64,000 nucleotides of DNA from the NCBI RefSeq assembly GCF_017875955.1, contig NZ_JAGINK010000001.1, positions 5,610,501 through 5,674,500 on the forward strand, in the 5' to 3' direction. Numbering within the stretch: position 1 is the stretch's first letter; each line of letters begins with the position of its first letter. Below, in pieces: positions 1 through 8,312 of this stretch. The notes under the pieces were generated by a model, which was not told the DNA's origin, ran no database searches, and saw only the letters and a list, made by a program, of their open reading frames with translations. The translations under genes were made by a program, and so were the position numbers. The DNA comes from Pseudomonas sp. BP8. Its GTDB lineage: Bacteria; Pseudomonadota; Gammaproteobacteria; Pseudomonadales; Pseudomonadaceae.

Positions 1-81
1 CAGGAATACCCCATGGAACACGAAGTCGTCGTGGCAGAGCTGAGCGATATCCATGATTGGTTGAGCGAGCGCCTGCGCTGA
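1..81 (+). CDS. Carboxylesterase (alpha/beta hydrolase), C-terminal end only
   Basis: The window opens inside this gene; only the last 26 codons are visible and they end at TGA 79-81. The residues EYPMEHEV followed by an amphipathic tail ending in WLSERLR match the C-terminus of bacterial carboxylesterase/phospholipase-type alpha/beta hydrolases (PF02230 family). In that family the His of the M-x-H motif is the third member of the Ser-Asp-His triad. The nucleophile and acid lie outside the window, so the assignment rests on this short motif. It is followed by rhlB on the same strand after about 95 bp. Confidence 0.65.
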   Translation, partial: QEYPMEHEVVVAELSDIHDWLSERLR

Positions 82-176
82 GCCCGGCCCGCTTGTAGTT
101 GCCTGTGCATTCCGCTACGCCGCGCCTGATTCTTGCATTACACTGCCCGGCGTACATTCCTTAATCAATTGATGAG

Positions 177-1616
177 ATGACCGTGCTCAAGGCACTGAAA
201 AAAATATTCGGCAAGGGAGACGCCGTGCCTCAGGCCGTCGAACCCGATGCCCACGTGATTATGCCCGTGCCCGCGGCTCAGCCGCCGGTTCCCGAGGCCA
301 AGGCCAGCCCCCAGGTTGAGCCCCCTGCCAGCCCCCGCGTCGACAAGCCTGTCCAGGACAAGCCGCGTCGCGAGCGCAAGCCCAAGCCACAGGCCAGCCT
401 GTGGAAACCGGAAGATTTCGTCGTCGAACCCCAGGAAGGCAAGACCCGCTTCCACGACTTCAAGCTCTCCAACGAACTGATGCATGCCATCCAGGACCTG
501 GGTTTCCCCTACTGCACGCCAATCCAGGCGCAAGTGCTGGGTTACACCCTGCGTGGCCAGGACGCCATCGGCCGCGCCCAGACCGGTACCGGTAAAACCG
601 CGGCCTTCCTGATCTCGATCATTTCCCAGCTGCAGCAGACGCCACCGCCCAAAGAGCGCTACATGGGCGAGCCGCGCGCGCTGATCATCGCGCCGACCCG
701 TGAGCTGGTGGTGCAGATTGCCAAGGACGCCGCCGACCTGACCAAGTACAGCGGCCTGAACGTGATGACCTTTGTCGGCGGCATGGACTTCGACAAGCAG
801 CTCAAGGCCCTTGAAGCGCGGCACTGCGACATCCTCGTGGCCACCCCAGGGCGCCTGCTGGACTTCCACCAGCGTGGCGAAGTGCACCTGGACATGGTCG
901 AAGTGATGGTGCTGGACGAAGCCGACCGCATGCTCGACATGGGCTTCATTCCCCAGGTGCGGCAGATCATTCGCCAGACCCCGCCGAAGAGCGAGCGCCA
1001 GACGCTGTTGTTCTCCGCGACCTTTACCGACGACGTGATGAACCTGGCCAAGCAATGGACCACCAACCCGGCGATTGTCGAGATCGAACCGGAGAACGTT
1101 GCCAGTGAGACTGTCGAGCAGCATGTGTATGCCGTGGCCGGCAGCGACAAGTACAAGTTGCTGTACAACCTGGTGACCCAGCAGAAGTGGGAACGGGTGA
1201 TGGTCTTTGCCAACCGCAAGGACGAAGTACGGCGCATCGAAGAGCGCCTGGTGCGCGACGGCATCAATGCTGCTCAGCTGTCGGGCGACGTGCCGCAGCA
1301 CAAGCGTATTCGTACGCTGGAGAACTTCCGCGAAGGACGCATCACCGTGCTGGTGGCGACCGACGTGGCGGGGCGTGGGATTCATATCGATGGCATCAGC
1401 CATGTGATCAACTTCACCCTGCCGGAAGACCCCGACGATTACGTGCACCGGATTGGCCGTACTGGCCGGGCTGGGGCTGCGGGGATATCGATCAGCTTTG
1501 CTGGCGAGGATGACTCGTATCAGTTGCCGGCGATCGAGACGCTGCTGGGGCGCAAGATCAAGTGCGAGATGCCGCCGGATGAGCTGTTGCAGGCGGTACC
1601 GCGCAAGCATTCCTGA
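177..1616 (+). CDS. rhlB: DEAD-box ATP-dependent RNA helicase RhlB
   Basis: 479-residue cytoplasmic RNA helicase of the RhlB/degradosome type, which unwinds structured RNA during decay. A proline- and lysine-rich, low-complexity N-terminal extension (about residues 20-75) precedes the helicase core. The core has a Q motif near 93-118, Walker A AQTGTGKT at 134-141, PTREL at 173-177, DEAD at 247-250 and SAT at 280-282. HRIGRTGRAG lies near the C-terminus. All helicase motifs are intact. The start ATG at 177 gives the typical Pseudomonas beginning MTVLKAL; there is no strong Shine-Dalgarno. The 3' side runs directly into a large inverted-repeat element that separates it from convergent moaE. Confidence 0.93.
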   Translation: MTVLKALKKIFGKGDAVPQAVEPDAHVIMPVPAAQPPVPEAKASPQVEPPASPRVDKPVQDKPRRERKPKPQASLWKPEDFVVEPQEGKTRFHDFKLSNELMHAIQDLGFPYCTPIQAQVLGYTLRGQDAIGRAQTGTGKTAAFLISIISQLQQTPPPKERYMGEPRALIIAPTRELVVQIAKDAADLTKYSGLNVMTFVGGMDFDKQLKALEARHCDILVATPGRLLDFHQRGEVHLDMVEVMVLDEADRMLDMGFIPQVRQIIRQTPPKSERQTLLFSATFTDDVMNLAKQWTTNPAIVEIEPENVASETVEQHVYAVAGSDKYKLLYNLVTQQKWERVMVFANRKDEVRRIEERLVRDGINAAQLSGDVPQHKRIRTLENFREGRITVLVATDVAGRGIHIDGISHVINFTLPEDPDDYVHRIGRTGRAGAAGISISFAGEDDSYQLPAIETLLGRKIKCEMPPDELLQAVPRKHS

Positions 1617-1627
1617 TCTTTGAACTG

Positions 1628-1651
1628 GGGCTTGGGCTTGGGCTTGGGCTT
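1628..1651. repeat. Tandem hexanucleotide array (GGGCTT)4
   Basis: Four perfect copies of GGGCTT lie 11 bp downstream of the rhlB stop and mark the left edge of the large inverted-repeat element. The second copy of that element (58.5 kb) is also preceded by a G-rich hexanucleotide array, but with the unit GGGGGT. Confidence 0.9.
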
Positions 1652-2506
1652 GTAGGTTGGGGGCTTATCCATTTGATGGGGTGCTGCTACTGGCCCCTTC
1701 CGCCCTTACGGCGGGTCACTTTTTGGCAAACGCCCCAAAAAGTAACCAAAAAGGTCTCCGCTCCGTCATACGGCCCTCCGCTGCGCTACGGGTACCCTCG
1801 CTCCGGTCTTGCTCCGGGAGGACCGCGCTGTACGGCCCCTCCTGGGCCTCAGCGCTTTCCGGCCATCCATGGCCTCCACCTCCCTGCGCAAGCCCTCCAC
1901 TCGGCCTCCTGAAGTCGCTGGTAGATCAAGAGCCAGATCAAGATCAACAGCCAGGGCAACGGCAGGCGAATCGCTGCGCTCTCGCTTTGTTTATTTACCA
2001 GCGGATTTGTGGGGTCGCTGGCAGGGCTGCGCCCTGCGATTTGCATTGGCAGTACCGGCCTCTTCGCGGGGCAAGCCCGCTCCTACAGGTATTGCGCAAA
2101 TTCAAAATCTGCGCCAACCCTGTAGGAGCGGGCTTGCCCCGCGAAGAGGTCCGAATATCCACCACCCATGCCACTATCGAAGACAACGCCAGCCCAGACG
2201 CCGCTCGTAACTTCGCGACTTCAGGAGGCCGAGTGGAGGTCTTGCGCAGGGAGGTGGAGGCCATGGATGGCCGGAAAGCGCTGAGGCCCAGGAGGGGCCG
2301 TACAGCGCGGTCCTCCCGGAGCAAGACCGGAGCGAGGAGACCCGCAGCGCAGCGGAGGGCCGGATGCAGGAGCAGGCGGTTTTTGGTTACTTTTTTCCAA
2401 GAAAAAATGTGACCCGCCGTAAGGGCGGAAGGGGCCAGAAGCGCCACCACATCAAATGGATAAGCCCAAAATCCCTAAGCCAGCCAAGCCAACAGATCCC
2501 CCCAAA
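1652..2506. repeat. Long inverted-repeat element, copy A
   Basis: A roughly 0.85-kb element fills the gap between convergent rhlB and moaE. The left arm (about 1652-1920) and right arm (about 2215-2480) are imperfect reverse complements: CCGCCCTTACGGCGGGTCAC near 1700 is mirrored near 2410, and the block containing CTCCACTCGGCCTCCTGA near 1900 is mirrored near 2220. Between the arms lies a single-copy core of about 290 bp with a divergent REP pair (2055-2150). Each arm also contains its own small hairpin around the T-run/A-run at about 1720-1745 and 2385-2410. The same arrangement recurs at 58.6-59.3 kb. Open reading frames on both strands here (for example 1657-2412 and the reverse frame 1995-2450) are by-products of the palindrome; none has a ribosome-binding site or a recognisable domain. 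The element could form a very large hairpin and act as a bidirectional terminator; this is inference. Confidence 0.85.
2055..2150. repeat. REP pair (class 1) at the centre of copy A
   Basis: Two inverted copies (2055-2089 and 2119-2150) of the 35-bp P. putida-type REP, recognisable by CTCTTCGCGGGGCAAGCCCG and its reverse complement, are separated by about 30 bp that includes ATTGCGCAAA. Confidence 0.9.
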
Positions 2507-2558
2507 ATGCCCAATCCCATCGTTATTCCGATGTCGCCCCAACAATCCTCAACCGTCT

Positions 2559-3005
2559 TTACCAGCGCTCGGCAGCATCCTGATCAGACTGCTTGCCTTC
2601 CACCCAGCGCGGCCCGTCCTGGGTATTCTCCTTCTTCCAGAACGGCGCCCGGGTCTTCAGGTAATCCATGATGAAGTTGCAGGCATCGAACGCCGCCTGC
2701 CGGTGAGCACTCGCCACCCCGACAAACACGATCGGCTCACCTGGCTGCAACGCGCCGATCCGATGCAGCACCTCGACCTTGAGCAACGGCCAACGCTGCT
2801 CGGCCTCGACGACGATCTTGACCAAGGCCTTCTCGGTCATCCCCGGGTAGTGTTCGAGGAACATCCCGGCCACGTCCCGGCCATCATTGAAATCACGCAC
2901 ATAGCCGACAAAAGCGACCACCGCCCCCACGCCGACATTGGCGGCATGCATGGCATTGACTTCAGCGCCCGGGTCGAACGCCTGCTGCTGCACTCGCACT
3001 GCCAT
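2559..3005 (-). CDS. moaE: Molybdopterin synthase catalytic (large) subunit MoaE
   Basis: 148-residue catalytic subunit that, with thiocarboxylated MoaD, inserts sulfur into precursor Z (cPMP) to make molybdopterin in the cytoplasm. Family features are visible: GAVVAFVGYVRD at 27-38, HRIGALQPGE at 81-90, and the lysine-bearing active-site segment YLKTRAPFWKKE at 115-126, which carries the conserved Lys residues. It starts 2 bp after the moaD stop, so it is the third gene of a tightly coupled moaC-moaD-moaE operon. The 3' end faces rhlB across the large repeat element. Confidence 0.96.
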   Translation of the reverse strand: MAVRVQQQAFDPGAEVNAMHAANVGVGAVVAFVGYVRDFNDGRDVAGMFLEHYPGMTEKALVKIVVEAEQRWPLLKVEVLHRIGALQPGEPIVFVGVASAHRQAAFDACNFIMDYLKTRAPFWKKENTQDGPRWVEGKQSDQDAAERW

Positions 3006-3007
3006 GT

Positions 3008-3256
3008 TCAGCCTCCAGTCACCGGTGGGAAGAACGCCACCTCATCGCCCTCCTCCAGCGGCTCTGCAAGGCGGCACAAGTCCTGATTGCGCGCGCACAT
3101 CAGGTTCTGTTCGGCCAACACCTGATAAGCACCGCCCTTGGCCAGCAGCGCCTCACGTACATCCTCAACCGTCGCGAACTCACCCTGCAGGCGCTCGCCA
3201 TCGCTGCCAAGCAGCTCGCGGTAACGGGCGAAATACACCACCTCGACGTTGATCAT
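3008..3256 (-). CDS. moaD: Molybdopterin synthase sulfur-carrier (small) subunit MoaD
   Basis: 82-residue ubiquitin-fold sulfur carrier ending in the obligatory Gly-Gly (PPVTGG), which is adenylated and thiocarboxylated and then donates sulfur to the substrate held by MoaE. I placed the start at ATG 3256 because it gives the typical N-terminus MINVEVVYFARYREL and overlaps the moaC stop by 4 bp (ATGA). The longer in-frame extension upstream is only the moaC reading region in another frame. Confidence 0.94.
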   Translation of the reverse strand: MINVEVVYFARYRELLGSDGERLQGEFATVEDVREALLAKGGAYQVLAEQNLMCARNQDLCRLAEPLEEGDEVAFFPPVTGG

Positions 3257-3723
3257 GGCTGCACCTGGTAATGGCCACTCTTGCCGCCGATCTTCTCCAG
3301 CAAGCGCACCTGCTCGATGACCATGCCCTTGTCGACGGCCTTGCACATGTCATAGATCGTCAGCGCGGCAACGCTGGCCGCCGTCAGCGCTTCCATCTCG
3401 ACCCCGGTCTGCCCGGCCAACTTGCAACGGGCGACGATGCGCACGGCGTCGGCCCCCTCGGCGCTCAGCTCGACTTTGACGCTGGTCAGCATCAACGGGT
3501 GGCACAGCGGGATCAACTCGCTGGTCTTTTTCGCCGCCTGGATGCCGGCAATCCGCGCCACGGCGAACACGTCACCCTTGGGGTGCTCGCCGTCGACGAT
3601 CATCTGCAGGGTCTGCGGCAACATGCGCACACGCGCCTCAGCCACCGCCTCGCGTTCAGTCACGGCTTTTTCAGTGACGTCGACCATGTTGGCGCGCCCC
3701 TGGGAATCGAGATGAGTCAGCAC
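3253..3723 (-). CDS. moaC: Cyclic pyranopterin monophosphate synthase MoaC
   Basis: 156-residue enzyme that converts the MoaA product 3',8-cyclo-dihydro-GTP to cyclic pyranopterin monophosphate, the second step of molybdenum-cofactor synthesis. Conserved active-site blocks are present: KKTSELIPLCHPL (65-77), TGVEMEALTAAS (106-117) and TIYDMCKAVDKG (122-133) with its Asp and Lys residues. It is the first gene of the leftward moaCDE operon. No other moa, mob or moe gene is in the window. Confidence 0.96.
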   Translation of the reverse strand: MLTHLDSQGRANMVDVTEKAVTEREAVAEARVRMLPQTLQMIVDGEHPKGDVFAVARIAGIQAAKKTSELIPLCHPLMLTSVKVELSAEGADAVRIVARCKLAGQTGVEMEALTAASVAALTIYDMCKAVDKGMVIEQVRLLEKIGGKSGHYQVQP

Positions 3724-3835
3724 TGCTCTGCTCCTGTGAAGGGAACACAGAGTGTAAACCCGCAGGTCAGGATTTAGCAGGAAAAACTGCGCGCAGAGGC
3801 GCGCTTCAACGGCCCCACCGCATAATAAATATTTG

Positions 3836-3851
3836 TGATTTTATAAAATCA
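3836..3851. promoter_or_regulatory. Perfect 16-bp AT-rich palindrome, possible operator
   Basis: TGATTTTATAAAATCA is a perfect palindrome in the AT-rich divergent gap between moaC (leftward) and the TonB-dependent receptor (rightward), about 145 bp before the receptor start. Position and symmetry suggest a regulator-binding site. It does not match a Fur box well, and I cannot name the regulator. Confidence 0.45.
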
Positions 3852-3997
3852 TAAAATACCAATGGCTGATAATTAGCATATTCCAAAAAAGCCTTTCACT
3901 TCGTCTTTTTATAGTAATAACTTCACTCGCAGACCGTCATTTCATCCCAACAACGCTTTCGAAGCTGTACCCGCGCCACGGGCCAGTGCCAGGCTCA

Positions 3998-6445
3998 ATG
4001 GACTTTACTCGCATGCCCACGATTGCCTCCGCAGTACCCAGCAAAAAACTTCATTTGTCCTTGCTGACCAGCTCCCTGCTGCTGGCGGCCATGCCCAGCG
4101 TTGTCAAGGCCGCCACCGACGACCCCACCCTGAGCACCGTGACGGTGATCTCTACCGGGGTGCGCGGCCAGGAGAGAACCGTCGCCAACAGCCCGGCGCC
4201 CATCGACGTGATCAACAGCGAACAGTTGCTCAAGACCGGCCGCGCCGAACTGTCCGAGGCCATCTCCAAGTTGCTGCCCTCGTTCAACTTCGGCACCAAC
4301 ATCGCCGGCTACAACTCGGTGACCCGCCCGTTGAGCAACCGCAGCCTCGGCCCCGCCTACACCCTGGTACTGGTCAATGGCAAACGCCGCCACAACGGCG
4401 CCACCGGCCAGCGCGGCTCGATCGACAACAGTGGCGCCAATGCGGTCGACATCGACCTGATCCCGGTCAGTGCGGTTGACCATATCGAAGTGCTCAAGGA
4501 CAGTGCCGCGGCTCAGTACGGCTCGGATGCGGTGGCCGGGGTGATCAACATCATCCTCAAGTCCAACAGCGCTGGCGGGCATCTCGAAAGCAGCTACGGC
4601 AAGCTGTTTTCCGGCGAAGGTGAAACCATCAAGCTGGCCGGCGACCAAGGCTTCACACTGGGTGAAGGCGGCTTTTTCCACCTCTCTGCCGACGCTCGCA
4701 AGCGTGGTAATGCCTCATGGAACGACAAGGCCGACGCCAGCGTCAGGGCCTTCCGTGATCCGGCAAAGGAAGCGGCCTGGGACCGCGAAGCAATCAAGAA
4801 CGGCGACCCCGACCTCAAAGCGTTCAACGTCGCCTACAACGCCGAGCTGCCGCTGGACGACCTCACCCTGTACTCGTTTTCCACCTATGGCGAACGCGAT
4901 GCCGAAGCGGCGAACTACTTCCGCCTGCCGACCGGAACCGCCGCGGTGCCTGAAGTGTTCCCCGATGGCTATTACCCGCTGAACAACATCAAGGACCGCG
5001 ATTACCAGTTCCTGTTCGGCGGCAAGGGGCAGGTGGCTGACTGGAACTGGGACCTCAGCACCACCTACGGCCGTAACAATGTCCATCACTCAAGTGACCT
5101 CAACATCAACCCGTCGCTGGGGACCGCTTCGCCGACCAAATTCGACAACCTGGCAACCTTCCGCTTTGAGCAGTGGGTCAACAACCTGGACATCACTCGC
5201 CGCTACGACAGCCTGTTCAACCTGACCTCGCCGGTGCAGGTGTCGGCTGGTCTGGAGCATCGCTGGGAGCGCTTCAGCACCTTCGCCGGTGACCCCGAGG
5301 CGTATGTTACTGGCAGCTACCCGGCGGCTTCTGGCGCGCAGGCGGCGGTGACCATTCGCCCGGAAGATGAGGTCAACCTGATTCGCAACAACTATGCCGG
5401 TTACCTGGACCTGGGCTTTGACCTGAGCGAGCGCTGGTTTCTCGACGTCGCCGGGCGGGTCGAGCATTACGACGATGACTCGGGCAACACCTTTGGCCTG
5501 AAAGTGAACTCCCGCTACGAACTGACCGACACCGTGGCGGTCCGCGGCACTGTCGGGACCGGCTTCCGCGCGCCATCGCTGACGCAGATTGGCTACACCG
5601 TTGCCGACAACCGCGTGGCCACTGACGTGAACGGCAACGTGGTGCCGGCAGTGACGCGCCTGACCCCGTCTGGCAGCAGCCTGGCCCAGGCGCTGGGCGG
5701 CGATGACCTGAAGCCGGAGAAGTCGCGTAACCTCGGCCTGGGGCTGACCTGGCAACCGGCGCCGCGCACCAGCATCACCGCCGACGCCTACCTGATCGAC
5801 ATCGATGACCGCATCGCCCTGACCAGCAACATCTACGACCAAGGCAACGGCGTCATCAACAGCATCCTGGCCGCGCAAGGCGTGTCCAGCGGCACGTGGG
5901 TCAACTACTACACCAACGCCTTCGACACCCGCACCCGCGGCCTGGATATCGTCGCCGACCACAGCACGCCGCTGGATGCGTGGGGCGATGTGCGCTGGAG
6001 CCTGGCGTTCAACTGGAACAAGACCACCATCGAAGGCACCCGCGACACCCCGGCAGCATTGGCCAATTCGGGAGTGGGCCTGGTGGGGCGTGACCGCGAG
6101 GGTGACCTCACCGAAGCCTCACCGAAGACCAAATGGATCATCGGCGCCAACTGGAAAATCGTCGACCTGGCGGTCAACCTGCAGACCACCCGATATGGCT
6201 CGGTCAAGACCCTGGCGGTTAACCCGACGGGCGACCGCAGCTTCGGCGCGAAATGGATCACCGACCTGGATGTGAGCTACACATTCGCCGAGCACCTGAC
6301 GGTCAGCCTGGGTGGCACCAACATCTTCAACGAGCGGCCTGATGACCATGCGGTGTACAGCAATCTCGGCCTGGCGCCTTATGGCAACCCGCCGTTCTAT
6401 CCCGGTGGTGGTTACTGGTACAGCAAGATCGCCTACGATTTCTGA
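3998..6445 (+). CDS. TonB-dependent outer-membrane receptor, substrate unknown
   Basis: About 815-residue outer-membrane gated channel energised by TonB. An N-terminal signal peptide (basic SKKLHLSLLTSSLLLAA, cleavage near VKA-AT) leads to the plug domain: IDVINSEQLLKTG, then the LVNGKRRHNGA segment, then IEVLKDSAAAQYGSDAVAG. A 22-strand-type barrel follows, ending in the terminal aromatic KIAYDF. There is no STN signalling domain and no adjacent sigma/anti-sigma pair, unlike the receptors near 51 and 60 kb. The plug resembles the receptor group with an LVNGKRRH signature, whose ligands are often not siderophores, but I cannot assign a ligand. The start could be ATG 3998 (weak AGG upstream), ATG 4013, or GTG 3986. 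It lies alone, between an AT-rich promoter region and a REP pair. Confidence 0.85.
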   Translation: MDFTRMPTIASAVPSKKLHLSLLTSSLLLAAMPSVVKAATDDPTLSTVTVISTGVRGQERTVANSPAPIDVINSEQLLKTGRAELSEAISKLLPSFNFGTNIAGYNSVTRPLSNRSLGPAYTLVLVNGKRRHNGATGQRGSIDNSGANAVDIDLIPVSAVDHIEVLKDSAAAQYGSDAVAGVINIILKSNSAGGHLESSYGKLFSGEGETIKLAGDQGFTLGEGGFFHLSADARKRGNASWNDKADASVRAFRDPAKEAAWDREAIKNGDPDLKAFNVAYNAELPLDDLTLYSFSTYGERDAEAANYFRLPTGTAAVPEVFPDGYYPLNNIKDRDYQFLFGGKGQVADWNWDLSTTYGRNNVHHSSDLNINPSLGTASPTKFDNLATFRFEQWVNNLDITRRYDSLFNLTSPVQVSAGLEHRWERFSTFAGDPEAYVTGSYPAASGAQAAVTIRPEDEVNLIRNNYAGYLDLGFDLSERWFLDVAGRVEHYDDDSGNTFGLKVNSRYELTDTVAVRGTVGTGFRAPSLTQIGYTVADNRVATDVNGNVVPAVTRLTPSGSSLAQALGGDDLKPEKSRNLGLGLTWQPAPRTSITADAYLIDIDDRIALTSNIYDQGNGVINSILAAQGVSSGTWVNYYTNAFDTRTRGLDIVADHSTPLDAWGDVRWSLAFNWNKTTIEGTRDTPAALANSGVGLVGRDREGDLTEASPKTKWIIGANWKIVDLAVNLQTTRYGSVKTLAVNPTGDRSFGAKWITDLDVSYTFAEHLTVSLGGTNIFNERPDDHAVYSNLGLAPYGNPPFYPGGGYWYSKIAYDF

Positions 6446-6463
6446 GGAAGTGGCTGACTGTAG

Positions 6464-6569
6464 CGGCCTCTTCGCGGGGCAAGCCCGCTCCTACAGGATT
6501 AGTGTCGCTCACAGTATTAGCGAACACCCTCGATCCTGCAGGAGCGGGCTCGCCCCGCGAAGAGGCCGG
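6464..6569. repeat. REP pair (class 1) after the TonB receptor
   Basis: Inverted class 1 REPs at 6464-6497 and 6535-6569 lie between the convergent 3' ends of the receptor and the PhoH gene, where they could end or protect both transcripts. Confidence 0.9.
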
Positions 6570-6611
6570 ACCAGCCGCACACCTGACTGAGCAGGCGTGC
6601 GGCAAAAGCCC

Positions 6612-8006
6612 CTACAGATGCGACTCGGCATACTCGGCCAGCACCGAGCGCGGTACCCCTTGCAGGGTGATGTGCACGCCATGCGGGAAGTCCTTGAAGC
6701 GCTCGGTCAGGTAGGTCAGACCGGAGCTGGTCGCAGACAGGTAAGGCGTATCGATCTGCGCCAGGTTGCCCAGGCAGACCACCTTGGACCCAGAACCGGC
6801 ACGGGTGATGATGGTTTTCATCTGGTGCGGGGTAAGGTTCTGGCATTCATCGATGAGGATCAGGCTCTGCTGGAAGCTGCGCCCGCGAATGTAGTTCAGC
6901 GACTTGAACTGCAGCGGGACGCGTTCGAGGATGTACTCGACACTGCCATGGGTGCTCTCATCGTCCATGTGCAAGGCTTCGAGGTTGTCGGTGATGGCGC
7001 CCAGCCACGGCTCCATCTTCTCGGCTTCGGTCCCCGGCAGGAAACCGATCTCCTGGTCTAGCCCTTGTACGCTGCGGGTGGCGATGATGCGCCGGTAACG
7101 CTTGCTGACCATGGTCTGTTCGATGGCCGCAGCCAGGGCCAGGATGGTCTTGCCCGAACCCGCCGCGCCGGTCAGGTTGACCAGGTGGATGTCCGGGTCG
7201 AGCAGGGCGAACAGCGCCAGGCTCTGATGAATGTCGCGCGGTTTCAGGCCCCAGGCTTCCTGATGCAGCAGTGGTTCCTGGTGCAGGTCGAGCAGGAGCA
7301 ACTCATTGTCACGGATGCCCTTGATCCAACCCACGAAGCCCTGCTCGTCAATGATGAACTCGTTGACATGCACGGCCGGCAAATTGTCGGTCAATTGCAC
7401 CCGATGCCAGGTACGGCCCCGCTCCTGACGGGTCTCGACCTTGCTGACGCGGTCCCAGAAGGAACCCGTGACAGAGTGGTAGCCCTTGGACAGCAGCGAT
7501 ACGTCATCGACCAACTGGTCGGTGCTGTAATCCTCGGCAGCGATCCCGCAGGCGCGCGCCTTCAGGCGCATGTTGATGTCTTTGGTCACCAGCACCACGT
7601 CGAGATCAGCGCGTTTCGCGCGCAGTTCAAGCAGCTGGTTGATGATGATGTTGTCGGCCAGGTTCTCCGGCAGCAGGCGATTGGGCTCGCTGCGCGGGCT
7701 CATCAGGATCGACAGGAAGCCCTTGGGGCCACTTTTGCCACGTTGGATCGGCACGCCCTGCTCGACATCTGCGGGCGAGGCGTCTGCAAGGGTCTGGTCA
7801 ATCAGGCGAATGGCTTGGCGACAGTCGGCGGCGATGGTCTGCTTGCCCGTCTTGAGCTTGTCGAGTTCCTCCAGCACCGTCATCGGAATGGCGACGTGGT
7901 GCTCCTCGAAGTTGAGTAAGGCGTTGGGATCGTGAATCAGGACATTGGTATCGAGCACATAAAGGATTGGCTTGGTGGAGGAAGGGTTGCGTCCATGGTC
8001 ATCCAT
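6612..8006 (-). CDS. PIN-PhoH fusion ATPase/putative RNase-helicase
   Basis: 464-residue cytoplasmic protein with two domains. The N-terminal PIN nuclease domain (about 14-150) begins with YVLDTNVLIHDP, which supplies the first acidic residue, and includes VLEELDKLK. The C-terminal PhoH-type P-loop ATPase has Walker A GAAGSGKT at 280-287 and Walker B LILIDE near 382-387. In other bacteria this PIN-PhoH arrangement (PhoH2/YlaK type) has RNA-unwinding and ribonuclease activity. I start at ATG 8006 because the PIN motif follows about 16 residues later; the additional upstream frame codes for unrelated basic sequence. It stands alone, convergent with the preceding receptor gene. Confidence 0.88.
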   Translation of the reverse strand: MDDHGRNPSSTKPILYVLDTNVLIHDPNALLNFEEHHVAIPMTVLEELDKLKTGKQTIAADCRQAIRLIDQTLADASPADVEQGVPIQRGKSGPKGFLSILMSPRSEPNRLLPENLADNIIINQLLELRAKRADLDVVLVTKDINMRLKARACGIAAEDYSTDQLVDDVSLLSKGYHSVTGSFWDRVSKVETRQERGRTWHRVQLTDNLPAVHVNEFIIDEQGFVGWIKGIRDNELLLLDLHQEPLLHQEAWGLKPRDIHQSLALFALLDPDIHLVNLTGAAGSGKTILALAAAIEQTMVSKRYRRIIATRSVQGLDQEIGFLPGTEAEKMEPWLGAITDNLEALHMDDESTHGSVEYILERVPLQFKSLNYIRGRSFQQSLILIDECQNLTPHQMKTIITRAGSGSKVVCLGNLAQIDTPYLSATSSGLTYLTERFKDFPHGVHITLQGVPRSVLAEYAESHL

Positions 8007-8312
8007 ACTCGGGCACCTTGTGTCAGAACCACGCGGCGCGTAACTGCTGCGCCGCCAGAGTGACGCCGTTCTTCCCGTATCCGCGTTGTTACGGGCGGGA
8101 AGCACACCTGGCAAGGAGGGTCTGGATGACGCCACCTGTGCTGCAGGAATCGGCTGTCTGGTTCTTTCATACAGTAAAAAGCATGACCAAAAAAAGCTTT
8201 TTTACGTATCGATGAAGTTTATTTTTCCGATTGCCTAATGGAGCTTGGCGCAGGGTGATCTGAGGACTAAAGTCATAGATCAATCCGTGTTTTTCTCACC
8301 AGATCCACTCTA
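8007..8312. other. Intergenic region without a recognisable gene
   Basis: 306 bp upstream of the PhoH gene and downstream of the deacetylase gene, so it must contain the PhoH promoter. The only structure I noticed is a 14-bp A/T palindrome centred on AAGCTT at 8190-8203. No credible short ORF was seen. Confidence 0.5.

Noticed and set aside
165..1610. Long open frame on the minus strand across rhlB
   Set aside because: It is the antisense shadow of a gene with all helicase motifs intact; high-GC third positions open such frames throughout the window. The same applies to the long antisense frames over the alginate, efflux and receptor genes.
1657..2450. Several ORFs of 130-250 codons on both strands inside the large repeat, with relatives inside copy B
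   Set aside because: They arise from palindromic arms and REPs, lack ribosome-binding sites and domains, and the same peptide is read from both arms.
8190..8203. A/T palindrome around AAGCTT as a terminator or operator
   Set aside because: It has only an A/T stem with no GC-rich part, and it lies in a region upstream of one gene and downstream of another without other support.
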